Assembly: GCA_905234505.1 (NCBI GenBank)
Contig: CAJOIA010000003.1
Location: 1 to 34,769 of the forward strand
Length of the DNA: 34,769 nucleotides
Source: an uncultured Selenomonadaceae bacterium
GTDB taxonomy: Bacteria; Bacillota; Negativicutes; Selenomonadales; Selenomonadaceae
Direction of reading: 5' to 3'
Shown here: positions 8,561 through 17,479 of the stretch, piece after piece
Numbering within the stretch: position 1 is the stretch's first letter
How the letters are laid out: each line of letters begins with the position of its first letter
The notes under the pieces: generated by a model
The model's input: only the letters and a program-made list of their open reading frames with translations
The model's database searches: none
Told to the model about the DNA's origin: nothing
Position numbers and translations under genes: made by a program

Positions 8561-9094
8561 TTATTCATAAGCCATTACAGTAAAAACGCCTTGCTCTTCG
8601 GTTACGTAAGCAACTATCTCAATGTAACGTTGAGCCGCTGCGCACCAAATTTGATATTTTTCGCTTAATTCGTCATCCATATCATCCATATCTTCGGAAA
8701 TTTGATCGGTAAAATCTTCGTATTCATCTTCATTGAATCCGGACAAAACTAACACCATACCTAAGATAGCACCCGCCTGAGTGGCAGAATCTTGTGAAGT
8801 TGAAAATGTAACTATCACATTTGCGGGCGGACTAAATTTATTATCTGCCAAAGAGTAAATTACATTTTCGCTATCGTTGCCAAAATGCGCCGAGCCAATG
8901 ATAAATTTTTCTTGAGGCTCATAATTTATATCAAAAATATCTACGTCAACTTGCTTACCAAGCGTTTTCATATTGTTAAAAAAATCGGTTAAACTGGCGT
9001 CATAGAATGTGATATAATTTTTTTCGGCGGCAAAGGCAAAATTTGGCAAAATCAAAACCACAGTTAACAAAAGCAATTTCACAAAATTTTTCAT
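8561..9094 (-). CDS. Small secreted acidic protein of unknown function
   Basis: 177 residues with a clear Sec signal peptide (MKNFVKLLLLTVVLILPNFAFA, probable cleavage after AFA), so exported to the periplasm or beyond. The mature part has a short glycine/alanine-rich hydrophobic stretch (AGAILGMVLVLSG) and then a highly acidic segment (DDMDDELSEKY), ending with beta-strand-like sequence. I do not recognise a family. AAAGGAGA stands at good spacing before the ATG, and a strong promoter lies just upstream, so it is probably transcribed on its own behind comEC. Its 3' end abuts hisB. Confidence 0.8.
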   Translation of the reverse strand: MKNFVKLLLLTVVLILPNFAFAAEKNYITFYDASLTDFFNNMKTLGKQVDVDIFDINYEPQEKFIIGSAHFGNDSENVIYSLADNKFSPPANVIVTFSTSQDSATQAGAILGMVLVLSGFNEDEYEDFTDQISEDMDDMDDELSEKYQIWCAAAQRYIEIVAYVTEEQGVFTVMAYE

Positions 9095-9115
9095 GATATC
9101 ATCTCCTTTGCGGTA

Positions 9116-9144
9116 ATTATAAATTTTCCACTGAAACTTGACAA
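9116..9144 (-). promoter_or_regulatory. Promoter of the small secreted protein gene
   Basis: On the minus strand TTGTCA (9139-9144), a 17-nt spacer and a consensus TATAAT (9116-9121), 22 nt before the start codon at 9094. It lies between the comEC stop and the secreted protein gene. Confidence 0.7.
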
Positions 9145-9151
9145 TACAAAT

Positions 9152-11446
9152 TTAATTGCGAAAAGTGCTGACAGTTAATTTTTTGCCGTCAGTTTTGAAT
9201 TTAATTAAGCCGTCCTTGTCAGTCCGATAAATTTTAGAGTTAACCTTTTTTAGATTTTCAAGGACTTCTGCGCGAGGATGACCGAAATTATTTCCATAGC
9301 CAACGCAGATAACAGCGCAGGCAGGATGAACCGCGCGTAAAAATTCCAGGCTCGAACTAGTTTTGCTTCCGTGATGCCCAACTTTCAAAACAGTACTGGC
9401 AGGATTAATATTTTCGCTGAGCATTTGAGTTTCAATTTCAGTGACAAGGTCGCCGGTTATTAAAAAACTCACGCTGCCATAACTGACGCGGTAAACATTA
9501 GAAATTTCGTTGCCAGTACCGATTTTCGGCGCGTAAATAATTTCAACTTCGACGCCATCAATTTTAAATTTTTCGCCTTGCTGACCTGCGCGAAGATTTT
9601 TTAATTTGTCGGCGCTGATACCGAAAACCGCCGCATATTCAGATTTGGGCTCGCTCGCCGTGATAATTTCATGGACGGGCATTTTTTTTATTAAAGTGCC
9701 AGCGCCCGCCGAATGATCTTCGTGTACATGCGTTAAAAAAATCGCGTCAATTTCTCTGACGCCTTCGTGTTTCAAGTACGGCAAAACTACTCGCCCGCCA
9801 ATGTCGAAAACTTTTTCGCGGACGCCGCCGGTATCAAAAATTATGCAGTGCCGATGTGGCGTTAAAACAACTGCGCAATCGCCTTGTCCAACGTCAACAA
9901 AATTTACTTCGACCTCGCCGCCTTTGAAAAGATTCACCGCGAAAATTATTAACAGCAACAATAAAATTTCTGCGCGACGGAAAATCAGCGCTAAATAATA
10001 AATTGCCGCCGCCGCAAATCCTAGAGTTGGAACTTGCACAGTACTAAACGGCAACTTTGCGATTAAATGATTTAATTCTGCGCCCGTGCTGAAAATTAAT
10101 GATTCAATCACGAAAAATATTTTTCCAACGAACGGCAATATTAGCGCCACGATTCCGCCCGCTAAGCCGCCGACAATTACAATTTCCAACAGCGGCATTA
10201 CAAATACATTTGCTAAGACCGATGACAACGAAACTTGATTAAAATACCAAATGGCGATTGGAGCGCTGGCTATTTGCGCCGATAAAGTCATTGCCGCCGG
10301 ATACGCAAACCACCGCGGCAGTCTAAACATTTTTTCGCGCAGACTTTCAGATAAATAAATTAGCCCCGCCGTTGACGAGAAACTTAATTGAAAGCTCACG
10401 TCGAAAATTAGGAGCGGTTGCCAAATCAACATTCCCATTGCCGCGAAGGTTAAAAATCTTTCGCTTAAATTGTCGAATTGAAATGCCATGCCCGTGAAAA
10501 CTAAAATTCCCATAATTGCCGAGCGTATGACTTGCGGCAACATTCCTGAAAGCAGCGTATACGTGCAAATGACGAAAAATCCAAGTGCAACCATCGCCCA
10601 GCGCGGAAATTTTAACAGCAGACAAAAAGCCGCCGTTGCCGCCGCGAGTAAACTCATATGAGAGCCGCTGACCGATAAGATATGCACAATGCCCGTTGTT
10701 TGAAAATCTTCAATAAGTTCAGGATTAAGCCCCGCGTAGCCGCCAAATAGCATTGCGAAAATTGCCGCTGCGTCGTCATCTGACATAACTTTTTTCATCG
10801 ATTGTTGGTAATGCGCCCGAATTGCCGCGACGAATCTTAAAAATTTCGTCCAATAATCGCCCTCAACCGCTTCAATTTCAACGCCATTTTTGCCCGCTGA
10901 CATTCGCGCAGTTATACCATCAGATTTTAGTCGCGTCACGGTGTCAATTTGTCCAGGATTTTGATAATTGGTTATGAATTTTACAGTGCCTTCAGCTGAA
11001 ATTTTATCGCCAATTCGCGCAGATTTAATTTCGTTGTAGTCAGTTACAATCAACACGCCACTCGCTGGATTTTTCGCTGCTGTTTCAACTTCAATAATAA
11101 ATCTTTGTTGCGTTATACCATTTGGCAGAATTTTTATTTGCGGCTCGTCGCGAATGAAACCAATTACGCGGACGGTTTGTCCTTCAAATTTTGAAATATC
11201 CTCCGCAGGCAAATTATCGACGGCATAAAATCGGAGTGAGCCAATTACAAAAAAAGTTATCACGGCAATAAATTTCACGGTGGCAGAATTTTTTTTCCAA
11301 GTGGCAATAATCGCCGCAATGCTTAAAATCGCGCAGACCTCGACAAAAATTTTTAGCGTCGGCGAAAAATATTCCATAAAAAGAATGCCCGCAGCCAGTG
11401 CGGCTAACAGGCAATTAAGCATTTGGTTTGAGATTTTAATTTTCAT
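9152..11446 (-). CDS. comEC: ComEC/Rec2 family DNA internalisation channel
   Basis: 764 residues with the full ComEC architecture. N-terminal membrane segments and an OB-like domain (about residues 1-190) are followed by the multi-span Competence domain (about 210-500), including a VHILSVSGSHMSLL motif. A C-terminal metallo-beta-lactamase-like domain (about 505-764) contains DVGQGDCAVVL, THVHEDHSAGA, GDLV and KVGHHGSKTSSS. ComEC forms the inner-membrane channel for single-stranded DNA uptake in transformation, and the MBL domain is thought to degrade the non-transported strand. The start overlaps the comEA stop (ATGA), so the two are translationally coupled. The gene appears intact. Competence itself is not shown by this window. 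Confidence 0.95.
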   Translation of the reverse strand: MKIKISNQMLNCLLAALAAGILFMEYFSPTLKIFVEVCAILSIAAIIATWKKNSATVKFIAVITFFVIGSLRFYAVDNLPAEDISKFEGQTVRVIGFIRDEPQIKILPNGITQQRFIIEVETAAKNPASGVLIVTDYNEIKSARIGDKISAEGTVKFITNYQNPGQIDTVTRLKSDGITARMSAGKNGVEIEAVEGDYWTKFLRFVAAIRAHYQQSMKKVMSDDDAAAIFAMLFGGYAGLNPELIEDFQTTGIVHILSVSGSHMSLLAAATAAFCLLLKFPRWAMVALGFFVICTYTLLSGMLPQVIRSAIMGILVFTGMAFQFDNLSERFLTFAAMGMLIWQPLLIFDVSFQLSFSSTAGLIYLSESLREKMFRLPRWFAYPAAMTLSAQIASAPIAIWYFNQVSLSSVLANVFVMPLLEIVIVGGLAGGIVALILPFVGKIFFVIESLIFSTGAELNHLIAKLPFSTVQVPTLGFAAAAIYYLALIFRRAEILLLLLIIFAVNLFKGGEVEVNFVDVGQGDCAVVLTPHRHCIIFDTGGVREKVFDIGGRVVLPYLKHEGVREIDAIFLTHVHEDHSAGAGTLIKKMPVHEIITASEPKSEYAAVFGISADKLKNLRAGQQGEKFKIDGVEVEIIYAPKIGTGNEISNVYRVSYGSVSFLITGDLVTEIETQMLSENINPASTVLKVGHHGSKTSSSLEFLRAVHPACAVICVGYGNNFGHPRAEVLENLKKVNSKIYRTDKDGLIKFKTDGKKLTVSTFRN

Positions 11447-12006
11447 TGAACGGTAATGGTATCCTTCATTTTCTCGAAAGTTTTATTGCCGATGCCACGA
11501 ATTTTTTTAATTTCCTCAATGGATTTGAAAGGACCATTCTGCTCGCGGTAATCGACGATTCTTTGAGAGATACTTGGACCGACGCCTTTGATATTTTGAA
11601 GTTCTTGAGCGTCGGCAGTATTAATATTAATTCGCGTGGAAAATGACGCGCCGCCAGATTTATTTGGCGTGGGAATAGGGGCTTCTAACAGAAAAATTTC
11701 TTTAGTGGGGATGTGAATATGTTGTCCGTCAAAAATGGGTTCTGCAAGATTAATCAGCTCGGTATCAGCAAATTCGGTAAGTCCGCCGACCGCATTAACA
11801 GCGTCGACAGCGCGCAAATCACCGTTGTCTTCGAGCTTAACAACAGCGGTGGATTTAACTTGACCAGAAACGTAAACGCTGATGGATTTGGGGGGCGGAG
11901 ATTCAGGAATATTTACTTCGACTTCCTCATTGCCACTAAAGACAAGAAAAGAGGCGGCGAGTAAAACGACAATTAAACTTGCTATTATAGTAAATTTATT
12001 TTTCAT
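11443..12006 (-). CDS. comEA: ComEA family competence DNA receptor
   Basis: 187 residues. An N-terminal membrane anchor (about residues 7-25) is followed by an SLBB-type domain (about 43-108, with SISVYVSGQVKSTAVV) and a C-terminal helix-hairpin-helix DNA-binding domain (about 125-187). The latter contains ININTADAQELQNIKGVGPS and IEEIKKIRGIGNKTFEKMKD. ComEA binds double-stranded DNA outside the inner membrane and passes it to ComEC, encoded immediately downstream with a 4-bp overlap. Repeat copy B lies upstream, between serA and this gene. Confidence 0.95.
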   Translation of the reverse strand: MKNKFTIIASLIVVLLAASFLVFSGNEEVEVNIPESPPPKSISVYVSGQVKSTAVVKLEDNGDLRAVDAVNAVGGLTEFADTELINLAEPIFDGQHIHIPTKEIFLLEAPIPTPNKSGGASFSTRININTADAQELQNIKGVGPSISQRIVDYREQNGPFKSIEEIKKIRGIGNKTFEKMKDTITVQ

Positions 12007-12042
12007 GTTATTAAGCCTTGTAAAAAAATTGACAATTAGAGA

Positions 12043-12208
12043 GAGCGCGCAGGGACGCGCGCTCCCGCGCCATTTTCAAGGATTGAAAATCTGCGCGGCT
12101 GTCCATCATTTTTTTTATCACTCGTGTCTGATCTCGCGGGAGCAATTAAAATTCGTTTTTCTTTCTTTGCTGGCGTTTCTTGCTTTTTACAAAAAGAAAG
12201 AAATGCCG
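12043..12208 (-). repeat. Structured interspersed repeat, copy B
   Basis: 166 bp in the orientation of serA, beginning 17 nt after the serA stop. It shares with copies A and C the A/T-rich hairpin at its 5' end, the central CAGAC-containing stretch, the CCGCGC...GCGCGG hairpin and the terminal hairpin. The terminal stem here is GAGCGCGC/GCGCGCTC rather than GAGCGCTC/GAGCGCTC: one base pair has changed on both sides. It is the most diverged copy, with AATTTTAATTGCTCCC replacing the GATCGATC segment. Confidence 0.85.
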
Positions 12209-12224
12209 ATATACGCAAAAAAAT

Positions 12225-13796
12225 TTAATCTTCAAAAGCAACAAGTGTTGCGTCAAAGATGGCTTCGGAACTTCTGACTTTATCTATAACTGCGCGAGAA
12301 ATTGGATTATCGACAGTTAGAACCATTAAATTTGTTCCTCCAATATCAGTTTTGCCGACCTGCATACTAGAAATATTAATTCCATAATCAGCTAAAATAG
12401 TGCCGACTTCGCCAATAACGCCAGGTCTGTTGATATGCGGGCAAATCAAAATTCTAGAATGCGGGTCGACGTCAACGCGGAAATTATTCATCAGTACAAT
12501 TCGCCCTTCGTTGCCAAAAAGCGTACCGGTGACAGAATTTCCATTAGCAGAAACTGTAACAGTATTTGAAAAATCGCCTGCAACATTTGACGAAACTTCG
12601 GAAAGATTAATTCCACGATCTTTAGCTAAAATATTTGCATTTACAAGATTAACGTGAGCGTCAAGAGCCGCCGCCAAAATTCCAGTCAATACAGCAGTTG
12701 AAATAAGCGCAGAATTACCATCAGCGATTGAGCCATTAACAGCAACTTGAAGATTAGCGATAGGCGATTTACTAAGCGCAGTAATGGTCTTGCCGAGCCT
12801 TTCGGCCAAATCAAGATAAGGCGTCAATTTTTTCAAAACATGAGCGGGGATGTGCGGCATATTAACGGCAGTTGAAACGGGCTTATTACTGAGCGCGTCA
12901 ACAATTCCATTAGCCACATCAACCGATACGCCAATCTGCGCCTCAATAGTCGAAGCGCCCAAATGAGGCGTCAAAATGATATTTGGAATATTAATAAGCG
13001 GCGAATTTTTATCAATCGGCTCGGTCGTGAAAACATCGATAGCCGCCCCCGCAATAATTTTTTCTTTTAAAGCAACAGCCAAATCAGCCTCGTTAATAAT
13101 ACCGCCGCGCGCGCAATTTATAAGCCGCGTAGTGGGTTTCATCATTTTCATTTGGTCAAGCGCTATCATATTTTCAGTTTTTTTGGTGAGCGGCATATGC
13201 ACTGTAATAAAATCAGCCGTTTTAAAAAGTTCGTCGAGCTCAACTAATTTAACGCCTAAACTTTCAGCGCGCTCTTCACTAACAAACGGGTCGTAAGCAA
13301 TAACGTTCATTTCAAAAGCTTGTGCCCGCTTGGCAACGCCCGCGCCAATTCTGCCTAAACCAATGACGCCCAAAATTTTATTGCGCAATTCAACGCCAAC
13401 AAATTTTTTTCTGTCCCAGCCGCCTTCATGAATAGTTTTATTGGCTTGCGGAATATTGCGGCTCACGGCTAACATCATTGCAAAAGTATGCTCGGTAGCA
13501 GCGATTGTATTTCCGTCCGGCGAATTGATAACAATAATGCCGCGCTCAGTAGCCGCCTTAACGTCGATATTATCAACACCTACGCCTGCGCGACCAATTA
13601 TCTTGAGATTTTTAGCCACGTCAAGAACTTCAGCCGTAACTTTCGACGCCGAACGCACAATCAACGCGTCAAATTTTGGAATAATATTAATAAGTTCCTC
13701 AGCAGAAATTTTGTCGTGAACTTCGACGTTGAAACTTTTTTTGAGAATTTCAATACCTTCAGCGGCAATGCCATCAACAGCCAAAATATTATACAT
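12225..13796 (-). CDS. serA: D-3-phosphoglycerate dehydrogenase
   Basis: 523 residues, the long form of SerA with a C-terminal ACT domain. It oxidises 3-phosphoglycerate to 3-phosphohydroxypyruvate, the first step of serine synthesis. Seen in order: an N-terminal substrate domain; a Rossmann motif GVIGLGRIGAGVAKR (about residue 145); INCARGGIINEADL with the catalytic Arg region; TPHLGAST with the catalytic His (about 282); an intervening domain; and the ACT domain (about 450-523, NRPGVIGEVGTILADYGINI), where serine feedback usually acts. The ATG at 13796 follows AGGAGG at good spacing; an in-frame TTG at 13820 is less likely. The ribosome site overlaps the stop of the upstream glycosyltransferase gene. 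Confidence 0.96.
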   Translation of the reverse strand: MYNILAVDGIAAEGIEILKKSFNVEVHDKISAEELINIIPKFDALIVRSASKVTAEVLDVAKNLKIIGRAGVGVDNIDVKAATERGIIVINSPDGNTIAATEHTFAMMLAVSRNIPQANKTIHEGGWDRKKFVGVELRNKILGVIGLGRIGAGVAKRAQAFEMNVIAYDPFVSEERAESLGVKLVELDELFKTADFITVHMPLTKKTENMIALDQMKMMKPTTRLINCARGGIINEADLAVALKEKIIAGAAIDVFTTEPIDKNSPLINIPNIILTPHLGASTIEAQIGVSVDVANGIVDALSNKPVSTAVNMPHIPAHVLKKLTPYLDLAERLGKTITALSKSPIANLQVAVNGSIADGNSALISTAVLTGILAAALDAHVNLVNANILAKDRGINLSEVSSNVAGDFSNTVTVSANGNSVTGTLFGNEGRIVLMNNFRVDVDPHSRILICPHINRPGVIGEVGTILADYGINISSMQVGKTDIGGTNLMVLTVDNPISRAVIDKVRSSEAIFDATLVAFED

Positions 13797-13806
13797 AAAA
13801 GCCCTC

Positions 13807-15156
13807 CTAATTCGATTCAAAATTTAGTTCTGAAATTTGGTCAATACTGCGCATAATTTGCGAACAACCAAGATTTTTAATTCCAGATTTTTTTATGAAG
13901 TTAGCCATAGTTTCATATGCGGCAACAATTTCTTCAGGCTCAATTTGAGTAATGCAATGAGGTTTACCAGCGATACAGCCGATCGGATTATTCGCTTTTT
14001 GACAATCTCCAAGTTGATGTTCCGGCTGAAGGATGATAGCGTTCGTTTGCCAAGGGAAAAATGCGTCAAGGATGTTAGGTGAAGGTAAGTCTTTTGCTAC
14101 ACGATGTACAGCAACAATTGGAATATGAGCACAAACCGCCAAATGCATTGTTCCGGTATCATTGCCAATATACATATTCATTTGACTCATGGTCGCCGCA
14201 GAAATACGCAAATTAACGCTATTGTCGACCAGATTTTTTACAAATTTATCCGGAAGATTCTTTTGAATGAAACTGGCACTTTCTGATTCTTTAGGTCCAC
14301 CCAAAATTACAATTGCCGCACCTTTATTTATAATTTTTTTAAAAGCTTGAAGATAAAGTTCAATAGGATATTTATATTCACCGCCCTTAGCGCCAATACC
14401 AACAGCAATTTTAATTCTGTCGGGCGCGAAACCCTCAAGTAATTTTTTAGCATAATATAAATCCGTCGCGTCGTACCAAAATTCTAGATTTGTGTGGTAA
14501 ATTTGCAAACCCATTGCCTTTAGAATATACAAAACTTGTGTAATTGCATGAGTAAGTCGCTTGTCAAATTGAATAACCTTCGTCAACAAAAGATAGGTCA
14601 CATTATTTTGAGGTGGAACTTCCGGTTGAAAAATATATCCGACGCGCTCCCTTGCGCCACTAAACCAAGTCACAAAATGCTGAAAGAATTGAACTCCCTG
14701 ATTTAAACAAATTGCCAAATCGAAGCGCCGCTTCCAAAGATTTTCCCGCGCAAAATTTATGTACAATGAAATATATTCCAAGAGATTGCCCTTTAAAAAA
14801 ATTGGATGCTCTGCCGGAGAAATTAATACTTCATTGACATAAGGACAAAGCTCCGCGACAGGATAAACAACCTTATTAACCAAAAGAGTAATTCGCGCAA
14901 AAGGATAATTCATTCGGATTTCGCGAATTGCCGGTATCGCCATAATGAAATCACCAATATAATCTAGCCGTACCAAAAGAATATTTTCTACCCCCCCCCT
15001 GTGATTATTGTCACGAAAATTAAATTTTGCAAATCCCGCTTCCATATTTTGATACAATTCGCCGATATTAATTTGATGCGTTTGAATACACTTTTGAATA
15101 AAATTATTCGCAACATTGGCGAGCGTGTCATAATCGTTATTCAAAAATTTTTCCAT
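13807..15156 (-). CDS. GT9 family glycosyltransferase (heptosyltransferase-like) with an internal nine-G tract
   Basis: 449 residues. An N-terminal extension of about 55 residues precedes a GT9 fold: NILLVRLDYIGDFIMAIPAIREIR is the N-terminal signature and YIGNDTGTMHLAVCAHIPIVAV (about residue 335) the donor-binding region. GT9 enzymes transfer heptose or related sugars to LPS core or surface glycans. A run of nine G on the coding strand (plus-strand C at 14991-14999) encodes Arg53-Gly54-Gly55 exactly at the junction; a one-base change would truncate the protein before the catalytic domain. GGTGGAG precedes the ATG. The stop codon lies ten nucleotides from serA. The acceptor and sugar are unknown. 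Confidence 0.88.
   Translation of the reverse strand: MEKFLNNDYDTLANVANNFIQKCIQTHQINIGELYQNMEAGFAKFNFRDNNHRGGVENILLVRLDYIGDFIMAIPAIREIRMNYPFARITLLVNKVVYPVAELCPYVNEVLISPAEHPIFLKGNLLEYISLYINFARENLWKRRFDLAICLNQGVQFFQHFVTWFSGARERVGYIFQPEVPPQNNVTYLLLTKVIQFDKRLTHAITQVLYILKAMGLQIYHTNLEFWYDATDLYYAKKLLEGFAPDRIKIAVGIGAKGGEYKYPIELYLQAFKKIINKGAAIVILGGPKESESASFIQKNLPDKFVKNLVDNSVNLRISAATMSQMNMYIGNDTGTMHLAVCAHIPIVAVHRVAKDLPSPNILDAFFPWQTNAIILQPEHQLGDCQKANNPIGCIAGKPHCITQIEPEEIVAAYETMANFIKKSGIKNLGCSQIMRSIDQISELNFESN
14991..14999 (-). repeat. Homopolymeric tract of nine G in a glycosyltransferase coding sequence
   Basis: Nine consecutive C on the plus strand, reading as G9 in the sense strand of the GT9 gene. 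The current length keeps the gene in frame. It is one of only two G/C runs of this length that I found in the window; the other is in a promoter spacer at 27647-27655. Confidence 0.9.
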
Positions 15157-15175
15157 AACTCCACCCTAGTTTTCG

Positions 15176-15910
15176 TTAAATACTGTGTAATGCGGCAAGT
15201 TTCTCATAATCACAATTTAAAATTAAATCTCTTGGATATTCAAGCTCATTCAAAAGTTGTAACGATAAATTAAAATTGCCAACTCGCCCCGCAAAATGCG
15301 CGTCCGTACCTAAATAAATTTTATTTCTATTTTCTTTAGCAAGCCTAAGCCAATATTTTAAACGCTCGACATCGCCGCCGCAGTGTCGAACAAGCGAAGA
15401 TTCATTAACTTCAAGCCAAATGTCCCGTTCCTTAGCCAGAGCAACCATCGCCTTGAAAAAATCTTTAACTTCGTCATCGAGATTCGCGCCGTGCCGCTTA
15501 TTGTCAATCTCGTGAATTTCTCGCTCAATATGAACAAAAGCATTATGACGATCGGCAGCCTCTTCAAACAAATCAAAAAGATTCTCCAGCGTCATAGTTT
15601 CCCTATCAATAAACCAGGTATGCACACCAATGGGACGCCATTTCAAATCTTTGAGCCGGTTCCAGCAATTTATTTTCTGCCCAATATTAAATTCGGCGCT
15701 CGAAATTATATAAAAATCTTCGTCAAAACCATTAATCGCGCCCTCCAAATAGCGAATGCGATTAACTTCATTTTTGCGATTTAACGGCGTGCCATCTTGA
15801 TAGAAATGGTCAGTTATCGCCAAAAAATTTAATCCGCACAATCTCGCCGCCTGAATATTTTCCATAACCGTTGAATAGGCGTGCAATGAAAAAATCGTGT
15901 GCGTGTGCAT
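15176..15910 (-). CDS. PHP-domain phosphatase/hydrolase
   Basis: About 244 residues from the first ATG. PHP metal-binding motifs are visible: MHTHTIFSLHAYST, LAITDHF, SSAEFN, FVHIERE, WLEVNESS and YLGTDAHFAGRVG. This resembles YcdX/HisK-type PHP phosphoesterases; the substrate is unknown. The ATG at 15908-15910 has no visible Shine-Dalgarno and already lies within the conserved DMHTHT block. Upstream in frame lie CTG (15935-15937) and ATT (15938-15940), the latter eight bases after AAGGGGA. Translation may therefore start at a non-ATG codon, adding about ten residues (LKASEILAD). The gene follows lysS closely. Confidence 0.85.
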   Translation of the reverse strand: MHTHTIFSLHAYSTVMENIQAARLCGLNFLAITDHFYQDGTPLNRKNEVNRIRYLEGAINGFDEDFYIISSAEFNIGQKINCWNRLKDLKWRPIGVHTWFIDRETMTLENLFDLFEEAADRHNAFVHIEREIHEIDNKRHGANLDDEVKDFFKAMVALAKERDIWLEVNESSLVRHCGGDVERLKYWLRLAKENRNKIYLGTDAHFAGRVGNFNLSLQLLNELEYPRDLILNCDYEKLAALHSI

Positions 15911-15958
15911 ATCCGCTAAGATTTCGCTTGCCTTCAGAATAAAAATCGTCCCCTTTAA

Positions 15959-17446
15959 TTATTCAGCAATAACTTTCATCGTCGGGAAAAGCAAAACATC
16001 GCGAATTGACGCCGAATCAGTCAAAAACATCACAAGTCTATCAACGCCAATTCCAAGTCCGCCGGTCGGAGGCAAACCATATTCCAGCGCGCGAATAAAA
16101 TCAGTGTCCATAACATGAGCTTCATCATCGCCAGCTTCACGCGCTTTAAGTTGTTCTTCAAAACGCGCCTTTTGGTCAATCGGATCATTGAGTTCTGTAA
16201 AACCATTAGCCAATTCGCGCCCGTAAACATAAAATTCAAATCTGTCAGTAATGCGCGGGTCTTTTGGATTTTTCTTGGCAAGCGGCGAAATTTCGGTCGG
16301 GTGTCCGGTTATAAAAATCGGCTGAATCAAATCTTCCTCAACTTTAGCCTCGAACGCCGCATTTAAAATTCCGCCAATGCCGAAACGTTTTTCATACGCA
16401 ACGCCAATTTCATCAGCCATTGCCCGCGCTTCTTCAACCGTCGCGCAGGACAGAAAATCTTTGCCGGTTTTATTTTTAACAGCGTCATTCATACTGATTC
16501 GCGGTGGATTCTTCAAATCCATTTCCACGCCTTGATAAGTAATTTTCGTCGTACCAAAAATTTTCTCAGCCGCCAAACAACAAATGCCCTCTGTAACATC
16601 AATCAAATCGTTGTAATCGGCGTAGGCTTGATAAATCTCAACGCTGGTAAATTCCGGATTATGGCGATTGTCCATGCCCTCGTTGCGAAAAATGCGCCCA
16701 ATTTCATAAACGCGTTCAAAGCCGCCAACTATCAGCCGCTTTAAGTTTAATTCTGTGGCGATGCGCAAATATAAATCGGTATCCAGCGTGTTGTGGTGCG
16801 TAATAAATGGTCGTGCAGCCGCGCCGCCCGCTATTGTTGACAAAATCGGGGTCTCAACTTCAACAAAATCGCGTTCGTCTAAATATTGCCGTATCGCCTG
16901 AATAATTTTCGTACGCTTTAGAAATGTATCGCGGACTTCCGGATTGACAATCAAATCTAAATAGCGTTGGCGATAACGGATCTCAACGTCTTTCAAACCG
17001 TGAAATTTTTCCGGCAATGGACGCAACGACTTAGACAGCAAATCAAAATCTTCAACGCGAATTGTCAGCTCGCCGCGCTTAGTTTTAAAAACTTGCCCGC
17101 GCAAACCGATAATATCGCCAATATCCAAAAGTTTAAATTCGCTGTACTTATTTTCGCCGAGAATATCCAGCTTAAAATAAATTTGAATTGAACCGCTGCG
17201 GTCGGCTATGGTCGCAAAACTAGCCTTGCCGTGTCCGCGAATAGCCATAATGCGTCCGGCAATTTTAACTTCGCCTGCGTCTTGCTCATTTTCAATATTG
17301 CCAAATTCTGCGCGAATGTCAGCGGCGTGGTGAGAGACTTCATAGCGGTGACCGAAAGGTGCAACGCCCTTGTCAATGAATGCCTGCAATTTTTCATGCC
17401 GTGCCTGTATCAAAACATTTTCGTCAATTTGAATTTCATTAGCCAT
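15959..17446 (-). CDS. lysS: Lysyl-tRNA synthetase, class II
   Basis: 495 residues, typical length. An N-terminal OB-fold anticodon-binding domain (about residues 55-160) is followed by a class II catalytic core. Motif 1 is near [19 protein letters not shown] and VEVETPIL (about 180-200). Motif 2 is around [20 protein letters not shown] (about 245-265). Motif 3 is near the C-terminus in [16 protein letters not shown]. It charges tRNA-Lys for translation. AAGGGG lies upstream of the ATG at the expected distance. Repeat copy C occupies most of the leader region between greA and this gene; its last hairpin ends about 33 nt before the start codon. Confidence 0.97.
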   Translation of the reverse strand: MANEIQIDENVLIQARHEKLQAFIDKGVAPFGHRYEVSHHAADIRAEFGNIENEQDAGEVKIAGRIMAIRGHGKASFATIADRSGSIQIYFKLDILGENKYSEFKLLDIGDIIGLRGQVFKTKRGELTIRVEDFDLLSKSLRPLPEKFHGLKDVEIRYRQRYLDLIVNPEVRDTFLKRTKIIQAIRQYLDERDFVEVETPILSTIAGGAAARPFITHHNTLDTDLYLRIATELNLKRLIVGGFERVYEIGRIFRNEGMDNRHNPEFTSVEIYQAYADYNDLIDVTEGICCLAAEKIFGTTKITYQGVEMDLKNPPRISMNDAVKNKTGKDFLSCATVEEARAMADEIGVAYEKRFGIGGILNAAFEAKVEEDLIQPIFITGHPTEISPLAKKNPKDPRITDRFEFYVYGRELANGFTELNDPIDQKARFEEQLKAREAGDDEAHVMDTDFIRALEYGLPPTGGLGIGVDRLVMFLTDSASIRDVLLFPTMKVIAE

Positions 17447-17479
17447 AAGAAAACCCCTTGCTTTAAAAAATCGAACTTA

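Noticed and set aside
12007-12042. A promoter for comEA just before its start codon (TTGTCA and TAATAA-like elements)
   Set aside because: The -10 would touch the start codon and leave no leader, and the ribosome site is weak. The match is probably chance in A/T-rich DNA.
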